Below are positions 1 to 11,892 of a stretch of 64,000 nucleotides of DNA, piece by piece. How positions within the stretch are numbered: position 1 is the stretch's first letter; each line of letters begins with the position of its first letter. Where the stretch lies: NCBI RefSeq assembly GCF_009870125.1, contig NC_046679.1, positions 5,704,001-5,768,000 on the forward strand, read 5' to 3'. The position numbers and the translations under genes are program-made. Under the pieces are notes generated by a model. The model did no database searches and had not been told where the DNA came from. It saw only the letters and a list, made by a program, of their open reading frames with translations. Source of the DNA: Drosophila pseudoobscura. Its lineage: Eukaryota > Arthropoda > Insecta > Diptera > Drosophilidae.

Positions 1-1412
1 TTTTTTCTAGCTCAAGTGGCAGCCAGCGGTGGCAGCAACAACTGACAACAAATAAAAAACAAGATGCCGCAAGGGTCGGTTGGGGGGTCGGTGGGGGGTG
101 GCGTGGACGAGTATTTGACCCATAGACTTGTCGTGTCAAAAACATTTGTTACCCCACATGCCACCGCCTGATCAGGGTGGGGGTGTGGCAACAGCAATAC
201 AAAAGTCATAAAGTGGAAATTATAGCAAAGAAACAAGAACAAGGGGGAGGAGAAAGGGCGGTTGGGAGGGAGTGGTGGCAACTGAAATGCTCTTTAGAGA
301 AATGAAATGAGCTTGAGAACTTTTTCGTTGCAAGTTGCAAGAAGCATTAAAAGCACAACAACAACAAAATACAGTTTAAAAAGTATCCCAAAAAGTTGAC
401 CAATGGCAGAGCAAAACCGAAACTTTTCGAGCAGCAAAAACTATTCTTTCTCTTATGAAATTATGCGGTAATTAAATTGAAAAAATATATTATTAAATTA
501 TACAATTTTAATGGTTTTAAATATGTTCAATTTTATGTGTGGTTTTTATCCACTCAAAGCTGGTGTTTTTTTAAACTGAAGCTCTCATAAAACTCAAAAA
601 CAAACGCACCCCCAGTAGCCCCACCGCCTAAGCCGCAAAAAAACAAAACAAAAATTGAGCCAAGCCGAAAAAAAAAAAACAAAAGCATAAAAGTCAAAAG
701 GCCAATATCAAACGGAGGCAGCGGCAACGGGTCGAGAAACCACAACAACAATAACCGCATAGCCCCCCTCCAAGAGCCCCCCAGCTCAATGGAATGTTTG
801 GAACACCCTAATAAAACTAATTGAAAGTCTTGTGCGCTCTGAAGCCAATAATGGCCAAATGAAGATGATGATGATGCCGCCGCCGCCGCCGCTCTCTGGA
901 AAGCAAGAACAACAAAAGCCAGAGCAGTGGAATTGGCAATGGAAAGATCCCATGCACGGACTTAAGCGCTGACATTGCAATTGGCTCTGTCTTCAGTTCG
1001 ATTTCGATTTTAAACATTGTGGAAGCCAAAAGGTTAATGCGGCGAGTGCGGGGTGGGGGGGGGGCAAACTCAATATAAAATAAATTGATTTAAAATTTCA
1101 ACAATTTGGTGCGCAGCTTTTGTCAATTACGTGAGGGAGAGGCACGCAGAGAGAGAGAGAAGAGAGTCCAATGACTTGGGACTCTGCGCTACAAAGTATG
1201 CTATGGATTCCCTCCCGCAAATTGAATTATGCTGCACAAGTGTGAGTGTGTGCGGGAGTGTGTGCGAGTGGCTGGCATAGCCACTTAGTATGGCCATATT
1301 GATAGTGTGTGTCTGTGTGTCCATCTGGCAATTGAAAAATTTGATTTCGAATTGAAATGCAAATCAAGCGAAAATTGAATGGCCTCAGCCGGACCGAACG
1401 GCAGGACGTTTT

Positions 1413-1426
1413 GGGGGGGGGGGGGG
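1413..1426. repeat. Poly-G run
   Basis: About 14 consecutive G residues followed by CCC. Such runs are prone to sequencing and assembly length errors. Confidence 0.8.
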
Positions 1427-1526
1427 CCCACAAATGAAATCCCATCCTGTTTTATTTGTTCCATTCAAGAGGCAAAAAGCTTTCTAAGCCCGGCACAATG
1501 TTGGGTTAAGTGCCACACGTACTCGC

Positions 1527-1529
<3 letters not shown>

Positions 1530-1560
<31 letters not shown>
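1530..1560. repeat. (GT)n microsatellite
   Basis: About 15 uninterrupted GT units. Shorter GT/CA tracts occur at 2551-2568, 7146-7166 and 15997-16018. Confidence 0.95.
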
Positions 1561-1562
<2 letters not shown>

Positions 1563-4500
1563 TGGTGGATGGTCAATGGCTGTAAAAAGCTCAATTGCAA
1601 TGCATTCAAAAGGATTATTGTCCTTATTTATTTTGCTAAATTTATTCGTTACGCACAAATGCGCAAAATCAACCCGAAAAAGGGCCAAAATCAGGCAGCA
1701 GGCATGTCAAACAAAACACACACCAAAAATCAAAGCAAATAAACAATAAAAATAATCGGGGCCGTTAGCAGCACATGTGCATTTTTCATCATCGTCACAG
1801 CCATGGTAGTCGCTTGCTTGCCGCTAAATCCAAAGCCAACAACTTTGTTGCTGCCACAGCGACAGCTTCGTCTGGGGCCAGGACCAGGACCAAGGACCCG
1901 GACCAGGGCGAGGCAATAAATAGTTGTCGTGCCATAAGAAAAATGCAAGAAGTGTTTAAGTGGTCCGTCGTTCTTGCCCACACGGAACCCCCCCCCCCCC
2001 TGCCACACAAAAGTGAAGCGTCATTTCCTTCCACTCCTTCTGCTCCTTTTTCTCCTTACTGCTCCATCATTTAAATTGAAAAAAAGTGGGAAAAAAACAC
2101 GCTGAAGTGGCAGTAGAAGTTCCTTGAAGGCTGCGGGGGCGGAACGGATTGGAAAAAACTTTCGATTTTGGAAGGAAGCCATGGGGCGACCCATTTCAGT
2201 TTTGATTAAGGGGCAGACGCCGCAGCATCCCAAAACAGAAGTTGCATTCAATCAATGGGAGGCGGCAATTGATATTGTTTTTGCCACAAAAATGGTTTAA
2301 ATGGAGGGAATTTTCATCTTAAGAGTTGCCACCTTTCCTGCCATCGAGTATTCATCGTTATCCCCTAAAATTTCTTCGGGTTATGCGATGTTTTCAGTTT
2401 GTATTCGGGTTTTTATGTCCGCTCTTTAGTTTACGATGAAATAATGCATAACACTTTGCCACAAGCAATCTTGGCTTCAGTTTTAATGTTTTTCTTACAA
2501 AACCAAGAGGGGGATGCGATGTATATACGATATATATACACGATATATGTTTGTGTGTGTGTGTGTGCGTTGTTTGCTGTTTTCCTATCATTTTTACAGC
2601 TTGTTCTTGGCTGCTGATGTGGCTCCTTGTTCATTCTTCTCTCTCCCCTTTTTGTCGTGTTCTTGCCCCCAGGCTGCTGCTGCCCCTGCCCCTGCCCCTG
2701 CCACATACAAACTATTAGTGCAACTCATTGTTGGAAGGCGTCTTTGTACTTTTATGTATCCACCCGGGGAGGGCAGGGCGGAGTGGGAGTTGCCCTTGGG
2801 AGAAATTACTTAATTTTGGAATTTCAATTTAGCACTTAGACAGGAAACATGGCAATGTGGAGCCCGGAAAGGACCCTCCTGCGTCCGTATTGGCATGGTC
2901 TGTGGCATGTGCCACACGCGTGTGTGTCTGCTTGTAAAAATCCAGCGCTTACACATGCTGTGACTCGGAAAAATGTCCGGAATTTTGGTACACGCAATGT
3001 CTTTGCCTTTTGTTTACACATCGTCCCTCTCTGATTTCTCTCAGGACTAGTTGGTGGAGTCTGTTGCACAAACAGCTTGGAGTATGCTCTTCCTGGCATC
3101 TCTCTAGACACTCGCACATTCCTTTTTATTTGATTTCAGTTAGGTATTTATCCAAGCAATGTCGTGTCACAATTAACTGCCAGCCAGCCCCCGGGCCCCC
3201 CGTGGAATGCCTTCGCCTTAACCAACTCTAATGAGTGTCCTTTCTTCTCTATTTACAGCTGCCACACACACACGCGCACACACGCACACAGGAGAAAGTC
3301 ACACCTTCCCCGCCGCACAGACTGCACTTTGCACACTGTGTGGCAGGCAGGCAGGCAGGCACTCGCCTGAGTTTGCTTAACAGTGTAAAGTTACACGCAA
3401 CTAAGCACTTAACTGCATAAAAGCTCGAGCACAGAAGGCAGGGGGTGGCAGGGGGCATCAGGGAGGCAGGCAGCCAGGTGGCAGAGTTCCTGGTTTCAGC
3501 GCAGCCTTGGACTTGCAACAGTTGACTTTGCGTGCGTTTTTATGAATGAGTAGAGTTGAGGTTTGGCGGGGAGGGGGAGGGGGAAGCAACAAATGTAAAT
3601 CCGCGACCCCCGTTGAAAGGTCGTCCCAAGGCAAGGGCTGCCCGCCGTCTGACCAAAGCCGCAGGGCCCTCCCTGTCGTCTGACGTCTGCCGTCTGCCGC
3701 CTGCCGCCTGCCGTCTGTAGCATGTCAGAACTTAGGCGCAAATTGAGGCGCAGGCAGCGGAGGAGGACAGAGGATAGACCGAAGAACATTAAGCGCTGTC
3801 CGTCCGGGCTGCGGCTGGACAAGGGACAAGGGACAAGGCAGCTCCAATGTAAACAGACACACAGCTGGACATTCAAGCTCCAAGCCAGTGTCCGTGGCTC
3901 TGTCTGGGGCTCTTCGTCTCTGTGTGTTTGTGGTCTCTGTGTGTGGGGGCCAAAGGCAAAGGCTAGCAGCAGTTGCCCATCAATTGTGCCCTGATCTCTG
4001 CTACGGCCACCAAGGCATGGAAAAGCGCTTAAAGAATGGTTTGCAACCTGATCTAAAAATGGCCATAAATCGTTGGAAATAAAAGGGAAAATATGTAAAG
4101 AAATAAATGTAATACAGTTAAATCTCTATGGAAGGGAAATATTTGGAAAAACAGGAAATTGTCAGAGCTCATCATCAATGGCACAGCCTCTGAGGATTAC
4201 AAAATTATGGGCTAATCCCCTGCAAAAGGACAGGAGAGACATGACCCGAGTGACCCCATAGCTCTGGCACGTACACAACGGAGGGTTGGGACCGTGACCA
4301 CCTCTCGCCGTGAAAACATTGCAATATTTAAGAGGGATTTGTCCAAGAATGTCCCAAAATGCGTGTATAATTAATAGTAAACTGTCGGCAGCTATCGGAG
4401 TCATCAACAGCCACAGGAGGGGACCAGCTGTCGGGCCATTTAAATTTTCACATAAGGTTTTCCCTTTGCTTTTGCTTTTGCTAGACTTTTTGGCTTGGTT

Positions 4501-6109
4501 GGGCATTTAAGTAATTTTTCCTGGCAGCAGCAGCAACCTGTCGGCTGCTCCAACTCGTATCCTCTTCCCTCTTTCTCTTTTTCTGCCTCTCTCTCTCTCT
4601 GTCTCTGTCTCTGACTCTGTGTCTCTGTCATTGGTTGGTAATTTTTCACTGGCTGACAAGATGTCGCCGTCACTGGCGTTGTCGTCTGCCGGCTGTCCTT
4701 CCCTCGGCACGGCCCTGTCTCCTTTGCCTCTGTGCTGCATAATTGCTTTGTGGTTAAAGGATTATATACTTTTTTTTTACCAGCTACGCCCTGCTCTGGC
4801 ACTGCTCCTGCCTGCTGCTGACTCACTCAAGACAGAGTTTGTCCTCGTCGTCGTTTGCCATCACTAAGCCGACGGCTTGCGCTGATTTGGGCTTAAATGC
4901 ATTCGGCTCATTTAATTTTGCAGTGCACCGCAGAAACTCGCTTCCTTTTGATACCCTGTCTTTACACAGAGAGGGGTACCTATGTTTATCAAGAATTTAA
5001 GCTGGTAAATCTTCCAACTCCTAAAAGGAACCCCAAATTCTCCTCTTAAAGAACCTTCCAGCCCAAAAACCAACATTTTTTAGGGTATTTTTGTGGACTT
5101 TAGTGCCGGTAGACCTTTTTTTTTTAGTTGGGTGTTGCTGGTCTCCCTTTCCAGTGCTGCTGCTGCTGCTGCTGTCTCACAAATTATATAATTAAGTTAA
5201 AGTGAGTGGCGGTTGCTGTGTGGCTGGCAATTTACGAGCAGCTTCCAGTCTCCAACCTCCAGCCTCCAAGTCGGAGTGAGAGTGAGACAGAGACAACGAT
5301 ACCCACTCATCCTGCCGCCGCCCCCCCGCTTTCGTATATGCACGCTAATTTCTTAATTTTCACCTTCCGCTTAGGGCAGAGCGGACGTGGACGATTCCCC
5401 AACGATTCCCAACCCCAAAAATAGCATTTCCGTATTTCCGTGTCTATCATGACTTTTATTGTTATGTTCAGCAGCAGCAGAGTCCGAATCGACGGCCTGC
5501 AATGACTGTTATAAGCAGCCGCCGCACCGTGGCACGATGGTGGTTTTGAACCCCAAACCAGTTACAGTTTGCGGGTACCATTCTCCCATGCCCATACTTC
5601 TGGTCCAGAGCGAGAGCGAGAGCGAGGGCCATGCCCTGCTGCCCAATCCCCTCCCCCCATTCGGCTGATTGCTGTTCATTCGCGCGTTAAATGTGACGAA
5701 GAGGTCGAAGGGAAGTCGAAGTGGATGATGCTGTGTGCCCCAACCCTATCACCAACACCATCGCCATCTCCCATCTTCCTTCCCCTCCTACCCGTTCAAC
5801 TATACTTTCGCTGGACTATTCTTTGGATCTCTGGGCGTTTTGTGTTCAATTTAGCGTCATAATTTCGTTTATTGGATGGCCTGCGACAGCGTTTCGTTTA
5901 CTTTCTGGACAGTGGACAGCCGCCCCGGCCCCCGGCCCCTCGCGGCCCCTCCTGTCAAGTGTTCTTGTTGAGTTCATCAAAATTGTCGCTAGCTACGATG
6001 ACATCCACTTAACGCAATTTTCACTGCTGCGAGCAGAAGCACCAAAAAGCAGCAGCAGCCGAGCCGCCACTCCACTTGACAGTCATTCATTCAAGCTGCC
6101 GCTAAGCAT

Positions 6110-6163
6110 CCATCCATTCATTCATTCATTCATTCATTCACTTGCTCATTCACTCACTCATTT
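6110..6163. repeat. CATT-rich microsatellite
   Basis: Runs of CATC, CATT and CACT tetramers, the core being about seven TTCA units at 6117-6140. It falls inside a 208-codon open frame (5721-6347) whose Ile-His-Ser-Phe run it creates. That frame is not accepted as a gene. Confidence 0.85.
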
Positions 6164-7145
6164 CACACCATTTACAGTTACAATTAATGTTTGTTTGCGC
6201 CTGCTGCTGTCACCCGCATGCCCGCCGCCAGATTGCCAGGAGGGGTCGGTAGGGTCAGGGGTTGAGAGCTGCCAGAAGGACATCAAAGAGGTCTGTTCAC
6301 CGGAAAAGGAGCAACCTAAGCTTATCTTAAAGCTGCAAAATGCTTGAATATTTCATAATAGGCCCCGAGACCTTAGAGTTCATAAAAATGTGTAGTAGAA
6401 TGCCCCCGAGGATAGCGACGCGACCCCCGAAGAGGCCTCCTGGGAGCATAATGAAAAGGGTCGAGCGAAAAGCGCAACCTTCGCCAGATCATAAATGAAT
6501 GTTTTTGCTACAGAATTTACACCTACACAACATAGAGTCGGGCGGGGGACGGCAGGGCAGGCAACCTGCTGGAGGCATGTCTGGCATGCTCGTGGCCTGT
6601 GGCAGGCATTTTTGCCCATAAAGTATCTTGAATATTTGAGCAAGGTGTGTCAGTAATTTAAGGGTCTCCTGGCTGGCTGGGACTGGGGCTTCATTAGATG
6701 TCCGCTGCAACTTCATTTGCCGGGGCATAAAAAGCATACAAATCGCCAAGACCTGGTCACTCTGCCAACTGGTTTGATGCCAATTTGTTGTTGCGGGAAT
6801 ACTGCAGGAGCTTAAGGCTAGGCAGGCGACGACGGCAGAATTTCAATGTTTATTTTTTGCCCGTATGTTAATCTATTTTTTTATGCGCTTTGCCCGGCCA
6901 TTCGCCTAAAAGCAAGCTGATTTTTTTGTGTTCCTATTTTGTCCGTCGGTGCGCGGTGCGCGGTGCGGAGCTGCTTTTGATTTGATTTCCTTTTCGTTTC
7001 GCATTTGTGGGCTCAATTTTTTGGGTTGGTTTTTGGGAACAGCCCAACAACGTATTTCGGTTTTTGTTTTCTTTTGTCATCCTGTCGGTCGTCCAACCCC
7101 CTTATTTTCTTGTTGTTTTTTTTTGTCAACGTTTTGCATACAAAG

Positions 7146-7166
7146 CACACACACACACACACACAC
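7146..7166. repeat. (AC)n microsatellite
   Basis: About ten AC units in non-coding DNA. Confidence 0.9.
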
Positions 7167-7831
7167 CTATGCAGCCCGCTCTGCTGCACAACCGTGTGTG
7201 TATGGAAAACAAGGTAAAAACAACAGCCCGACTATAAGATACCCGCTACTCGGCAACTACTTAGCGAAACAGTAGGGAAAAACAAACCAAAGGAGTCTTA
7301 GGAGATATCTGCATATGTCTTTAATAGATTTCCATATTATAAACATTTTTATACGATGAAATAAGATACCAAAATAAAGATGCTAATGATGTCAATATGT
7401 CAATGTCAAGTGCAGTCACGAATAGTGGAACTTCCATCGGTCTCTTAGTCTCTTAATCCAAGATCCAGGAGCTTCTTAAAACGTACACAATTGATGCCTT
7501 TCAAGACACTACTCCATATACCCCTTGCACTCTTCAAGTACCTGGTATAATAAATGAACATGACCGATTCGTGTGCATATGTGTTTGCGCGGCACTGGTG
7601 GGCGACCCGACCCCCGCTTATTATAATCAAACAGTTTGTTTGGTTCACCTTTTACATACTTTGCGCCGCCTGCACCTCTTTGCCGAGGATGGAGGAGGAT
7701 GGTGGATGGATGGTGCTGCTGCTGCTGCTTGCTGCTTGCTGCGGAGGCTGGATGCTGGGATAATGGGATGCTGTTGCTTTATGCCCTGCTTGCTGGCGGC
7801 GTTTCTTTTTTCCTTTCGCTTTGCACTTCAC

Positions 7832-8073
7832 CTTCGAGCTGTTTTAAGCACTTAACATAATTTAATTTCGACAAAATACAGCAACTATAAATTTCTACTT
7901 CTTGCACTTCACAAACACTGGGTGCTGTTGTCGGGTGTGTTGCTTTTGTCACAACTTTGTTTTGCTGCTTCTGGGCTTAAAACATTTCCTTGCTGCTTTC
8001 TTTTCCTTCTATAAACAACAACAAGGTAACGAAAACTCGCGTCGAAGAGAGAGATTCCGAAAATCGCGCGAAT
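7832..8073 (-). promoter_or_regulatory. Candidate first exon and Inr of a leftward gene
   Basis: On the minus strand there is an initiator match TCATTC at 8075-8070 with GAGA repeats just downstream (8046-8053). About 240 bases of A-rich sequence typical of Drosophila 5' leaders follow, with no long open frame, ending in a possible donor CGAAG/GTGAAG at 7832/7831. A near match to Motif 1 (GGTAACACTG) lies about 125 bp upstream at 8195-8204. No protein-coding exon of such a gene is visible in the window, so this is inference from promoter-like pieces only. Confidence 0.28.
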
Positions 8074-8226
8074 GAAGCTTTTGTCGTCGCCTCTTTCAAA
8101 ACACGTCCGCACGCGTTTCCCGTAACTTGTTCGATGACGCGCGATGCAACCGCTCGGTTTGAATTTGTTTGAATTTTGATAATATTGTGAGCAGTGTTAC
8201 CATGGAGCCATTGATAAAATATACCG

Positions 8227-8575
8227 CCCGACCCGCAGAAATATACCAAAATATACGGTCTCATTTGACAAATATACCGTAAATATACTGACAAATTCCA
8301 GTTCTACTATACATATTCCTCATTTTTCATATTCCGTCGAAAATTCTCAGCTATATAGATCTCTCAGTTTTGCACAGATAATTTTATATGATTGCTGAAT
8401 CAATTGTGATCAGGATGAACTACTTTTTAGTACTTGCATGTTTTTTATTTTGACAAAAACACGGTTTCAACAAAAATGTTCTATAGTCGCAGAGTGTGAC
8501 GTCAATGTTGCTGGTATTTTCAGACTCATTTGTTGTCGACCAGGGTATGGGCATTTGTATACCCTATTTTGTTAA
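8227..8575. repeat. Unclassified dispersed repeat, copy A
   Basis: This block shares with 8938-9242 the same ordered landmarks: TACGGTCTCATTT, the ATATACCG motif, TTCCGTC, TAGATCTCT, TTTTGCACA-like and ATAATTTTAT, TCAATGTTGCTGGTATT, and a closing GGTAT...TATACCCTATTT. The two copies are direct and clearly diverged. I do not recognise the family and see no coding capacity. Confidence 0.7.
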
Positions 8576-8937
8576 TATTATATTAAGATACTGTTTTCCA
8601 AGCTGCTTTCAAATGTAATTAATATAGACCTTGTCTTAGATTGCATTTTGTTGGTCTATTCATGCATTTGATTAGTTATTTGTATAAAAAACGTGATCCC
8701 TGTAGCGATTCTTTGTCTCTGTAAGAAGACAACTAATTGCAAAATATCATTTAAACAGAGACTCACTAGTTTCTGCATTAATTAGAGCCTGGGATGACAC
8801 ACATTTCCGCAATTCTATATCATCCATTTCCCCCAGGGTATATGATCATGGAATTAGCAACATGTTTGTGTATGGAATGGGACTCATTGTTGCAAAAGCG
8901 AACTGCGGCGAATAAAAAAGTGTGACCCTCAGAACAG

Positions 8938-9242
8938 CACCGAAATTTACGGTCTCATTTTCAAAATATACCGACAAATTATTCATATTCCTTATTTTTG
9001 ATGTTCCGTCAAATATTACTTGCTAGATAGATCTCTTAGCCCTGCACACATAATTTTATCCGATTAATGAACCTATGTTCCACTTGACTGGTTTATTTTA
9101 AATATTTGCTTTTATTAGATTTTGCCGAAAAAAAGGTTTTAGCGAAAAAACAAAAACACCGCCGCAATGTTGTCATGTCAATGTTGCTGGTATTTAAAGA
9201 CTTGTTGCTTGTCATGCAGAGCATGGGTATTTTTATACCCTA
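8938..9242. repeat. Unclassified dispersed repeat, copy B
   Basis: Direct partner of 8227-8575 with the same landmark order, about 700 bp away, ending in GGGTATTTTTATACCCTATTT. The interval 8576-8937 separates the copies and holds nothing I recognise. Confidence 0.7.
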
Positions 9243-9646
9243 TTTCTTTAATTTTCTATAGAGATACTTACTTAATCGGTAATTAGTGTTATAATTTGTG
9301 TGCAATTTACTGACTATATACGGGAATAGGTTAAATTAGAATACAAGTTTTGATACGCACCTTACTTTTGGTTGCACTGAGCTTGAGCTCGATTGCACTG
9401 TTCGGTTCGGTTCGGTTCGATTCAGACACCCACCAAGGAGTGGTAACAGAGAAAAGATATGATCAACCGGTGGACCGGTTCGATAATATCGTTTATGTAG
9501 TACATTATCAATTAAGAGCAAAATTAAAAAGAAGAATTATAAACAGAAAACGGTGGAAGAAAGAAGTAAAGATAAACTGAAAGAATAGAACAGGAATGTT
9601 AAAAAAACTTCAATTTGTGTCGATGTATCTTCAGGTATATCCACTC

Positions 9647-9654
9647 TATCGATA
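9647..9654. promoter_or_regulatory. DRE motif TATCGATA
   Basis: An exact palindromic TATCGATA, the site bound by DREF in Drosophila core promoters. It lies about 880 bp upstream of the decay start codon. I cannot show that it acts on that gene. The rest of 9243-10530 shows no other element I can support. Confidence 0.4.
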
Positions 9655-10530
9655 GTATTCCAAAATCCTGGGAAGGGTCTTAGAGTTCTGTTTTCAATTT
9701 AATAATTTGTGCAGAAATCAGGTATATATTTGCCGGGTATATTGCAAAATCCAAGTATGAGGAACTGATTTAACAATACTCAGCCCAGGCCTACAACCCT
9801 ATTTGTATCTAAAGGTAGCAAAGTTTTATTGTTGTGTTACATTTTCGCCAGATCGAACTTCTTTTGAGCGCTTTCTTGGGGTACACTCAACCCCACTCAA
9901 CTCACGGTACACACGGTACACGGTATACTTGGAACAACAAGCACCCTTCTTGCTTGCCACTTTTCGGGGTGCCATACTCATTTCCGGTTTCCGTTACTTT
10001 GTGTGCGTGAAATATTTGAATTTCGTGGCAAAGTTTGGCGCCCTCCGACTTTGACAATTTGCGCATCTGAAAATTATTGAAAACACATTAAGCTCCAGCC
10101 AACAGGCGACCGACGACGGGGATGACACTTTGGCGGATGTTGCCAATTTCCATTTTCCGACTTTTCTCCCCCATGTTGCTGTGCGTGGGCGTTACTGGCT
10201 CGTCATCCAAATCAAATTGTCTCGTGCAATGGAAAACCAATTTTATTTGCTGCCAATTGCCGGCAATGAACATAACTTCCCCTGGAGCAGGCTAATCAAC
10301 ATTCAAAATTCCCAAAGAAGAGAAGGCCCACGAAAGACACCTCGAAGTTCGGAGAGTGCGAGAATGCGAGAGTGCGGGACTGCCTTGCTGATAACAAGAC
10401 GGCGTCCGCGAGGGTGGCGGCGGTTGCATTGATTAGATAAGGGAAATTAACTGGAGAGGGAGCTTTTTGGAAGTTAGAACCTAATCGGCGCTTAGTCACA
10501 GGCTGCCATTGCCCCAGCGCAGACACAGAA

Positions 10531-11585
10531 ATGGACGACACGGACTTTTCGCTCTTCGGCCAGAAGAACAAGCACAAGAAAGACAAAGCGGATGCCACAC
10601 AGATCGCCAAGACGCCCACATCGGAGGCGGATCTGAAGCGCATCATCATCTCCAGGCCCACCGTCGATGACACCTACGAGAACTGTCAACGCGCCGGCAT
10701 CGCGGTGATACTCAATCACAAGGACGTCAAGGGGCAGAAGCAGCGCGTGGGCACCGAACGGGATCGCGATGACATGCAGCACACCCTGCAGACCTTTGGC
10801 TTCGATGTGAGGACCTACAACGATCTGACCTTCTCCGATATCAACGATATGCTCAAAGAGGGTGAGTACTCTTCAAGCCACTCTGAAGAATCAGAGCTAA
10901 CGTCTTCGTCTGTAACTTTTAGTGGCACGCGAGGATCATAGCGATAATGATTGCTTCGTTCTCGTTGTCATGTCCCATGGCACTGAGGGCAAGGTCTATG
11001 CCAAGGACATGTCCTATCCGGTGGAGCGGCTGTGGAACCCCTTCCTGGGCGACAACTGCAAGACCCTGAAGAACAAGCCGAAGCTCTTCTTCATACAGGC
11101 CTGCCGTGGCGAGAATCTGGAGAAGGCAGTGGAGTTCACCTCCTTCGCGGTGATGACCAGATCTCTGGCCCCCGCCGAAGCGGCGCCGGTCCAACCGATT
11201 ACGTATGCCATACCCAGCACGGCGGACATGCTCGTCTTTTACTCCACCTTCGACAGTGAGTTCCTGGGAGTTCCCCCATTCCCCATCGTGAAACCCGTCT
11301 GATTTCTGTTTATTTCTTTTAGAATTTTTCTCATTTCGCAATGTGGACGATGGCTCGTGGTTCATTCAGAGTCTGTGCCGAGTCCTGGACATGGCCGCCT
11401 TTAACGAGGCTGGCCAACCCGACGGCGTCGATCTGCTGCGCCTGCTCACCGCCGTCAACAGGAAGGTGGCCTACGAGTACCAGTCGAATACGAAGAACGA
11501 GGCCCTCAACCAAATGAAGGAAATGCCCAACTTTATGTCCACACTCACCAAAACTTTCCAATTGCGTGTGAAGCCAAAGACCTGA
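10531..11585 (+). CDS. decay: Effector caspase Decay
   Basis: CDS join(10531..10861, 10923..11255, 11323..11585), 308 aa. It is a cysteine protease of the caspase-3 type, cleaving after Asp during programmed cell death. Splice sites are GTGAGT/AG at both introns (61 and 67 bp), and the phases fit (GAG G/TG and A/AA). Exon 2 carries the catalytic His in MSHGTEG (about residue 129) and the catalytic Cys in the pentapeptide QACRG (about residue 171). Exon 3 carries the small-subunit sequence FRNVDDGSWFIQSL. The N-terminal region before the protease is short (about 50 residues, Lys-rich) with no CARD or DED, which fits an effector caspase. Protein length and sequence match what I recall of D. melanogaster Decay (CG14902). 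Gr89a follows 307 bp downstream on the same strand, as in melanogaster. Confidence 0.95.
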
Positions 11586-11892
11586 GCACGAAATCACCGC
11601 CAGCACGGAGCTGACTCAGATCCCGACGGACGGAGGGAGCCGAACAGCAAACACAAGCCTTCCCACAAAGTAAAAAGTAACAATGTTTGCAATTTGTTTA
11701 TAAATATATACACATGTCTGAGTAGCTATCGATCGCACTTATCAGGAACTGGCTTAGTGCCCCTGGGAGCGATGATAACGAGCGTGTCGTGGCTACGATT
11801 GATTTCCAGCAGATAGAAAGGTTTCGTCGAAAGGCGAAATGCAGCCTTGCCCTGCATTAGAGAGTCCCTTAGGGTCCTTAGTTGCACGGAAC

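Larger units (their letters stand above)
1..7831. other. Non-coding stretch, probable intron of a leftward gene
   Basis: I see no exon I can support in this stretch. Open frames here are short or rich in Ser, Pro, His and Leu from simple repeats and lack splice-linked partners. The DNA is rich in poly-A runs, CAG/CTG and CA/GT tracts, as in introns of Drosophila developmental genes. A candidate minus-strand first exon ends at 7832 with a GTGAAG donor, so this could be its first intron. Around 7233-7265 there is a short stretch with a CCCGCTACTCG motif like the ends of DINE-type repeats, too short to classify. Confidence 0.5.

Noticed and set aside
5721-6347. 208-codon plus-strand open frame
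   Set aside because: Its composition is driven by a CATT repeat and Ser/Pro tracts. There are no domain, splice or promoter signals, and it is inside apparently intronic DNA.
10130-10432. 100-codon plus-strand frame upstream of decay
   Set aside because: It does not start with ATG, has no homology I recognise and is not linked to the decay frame.
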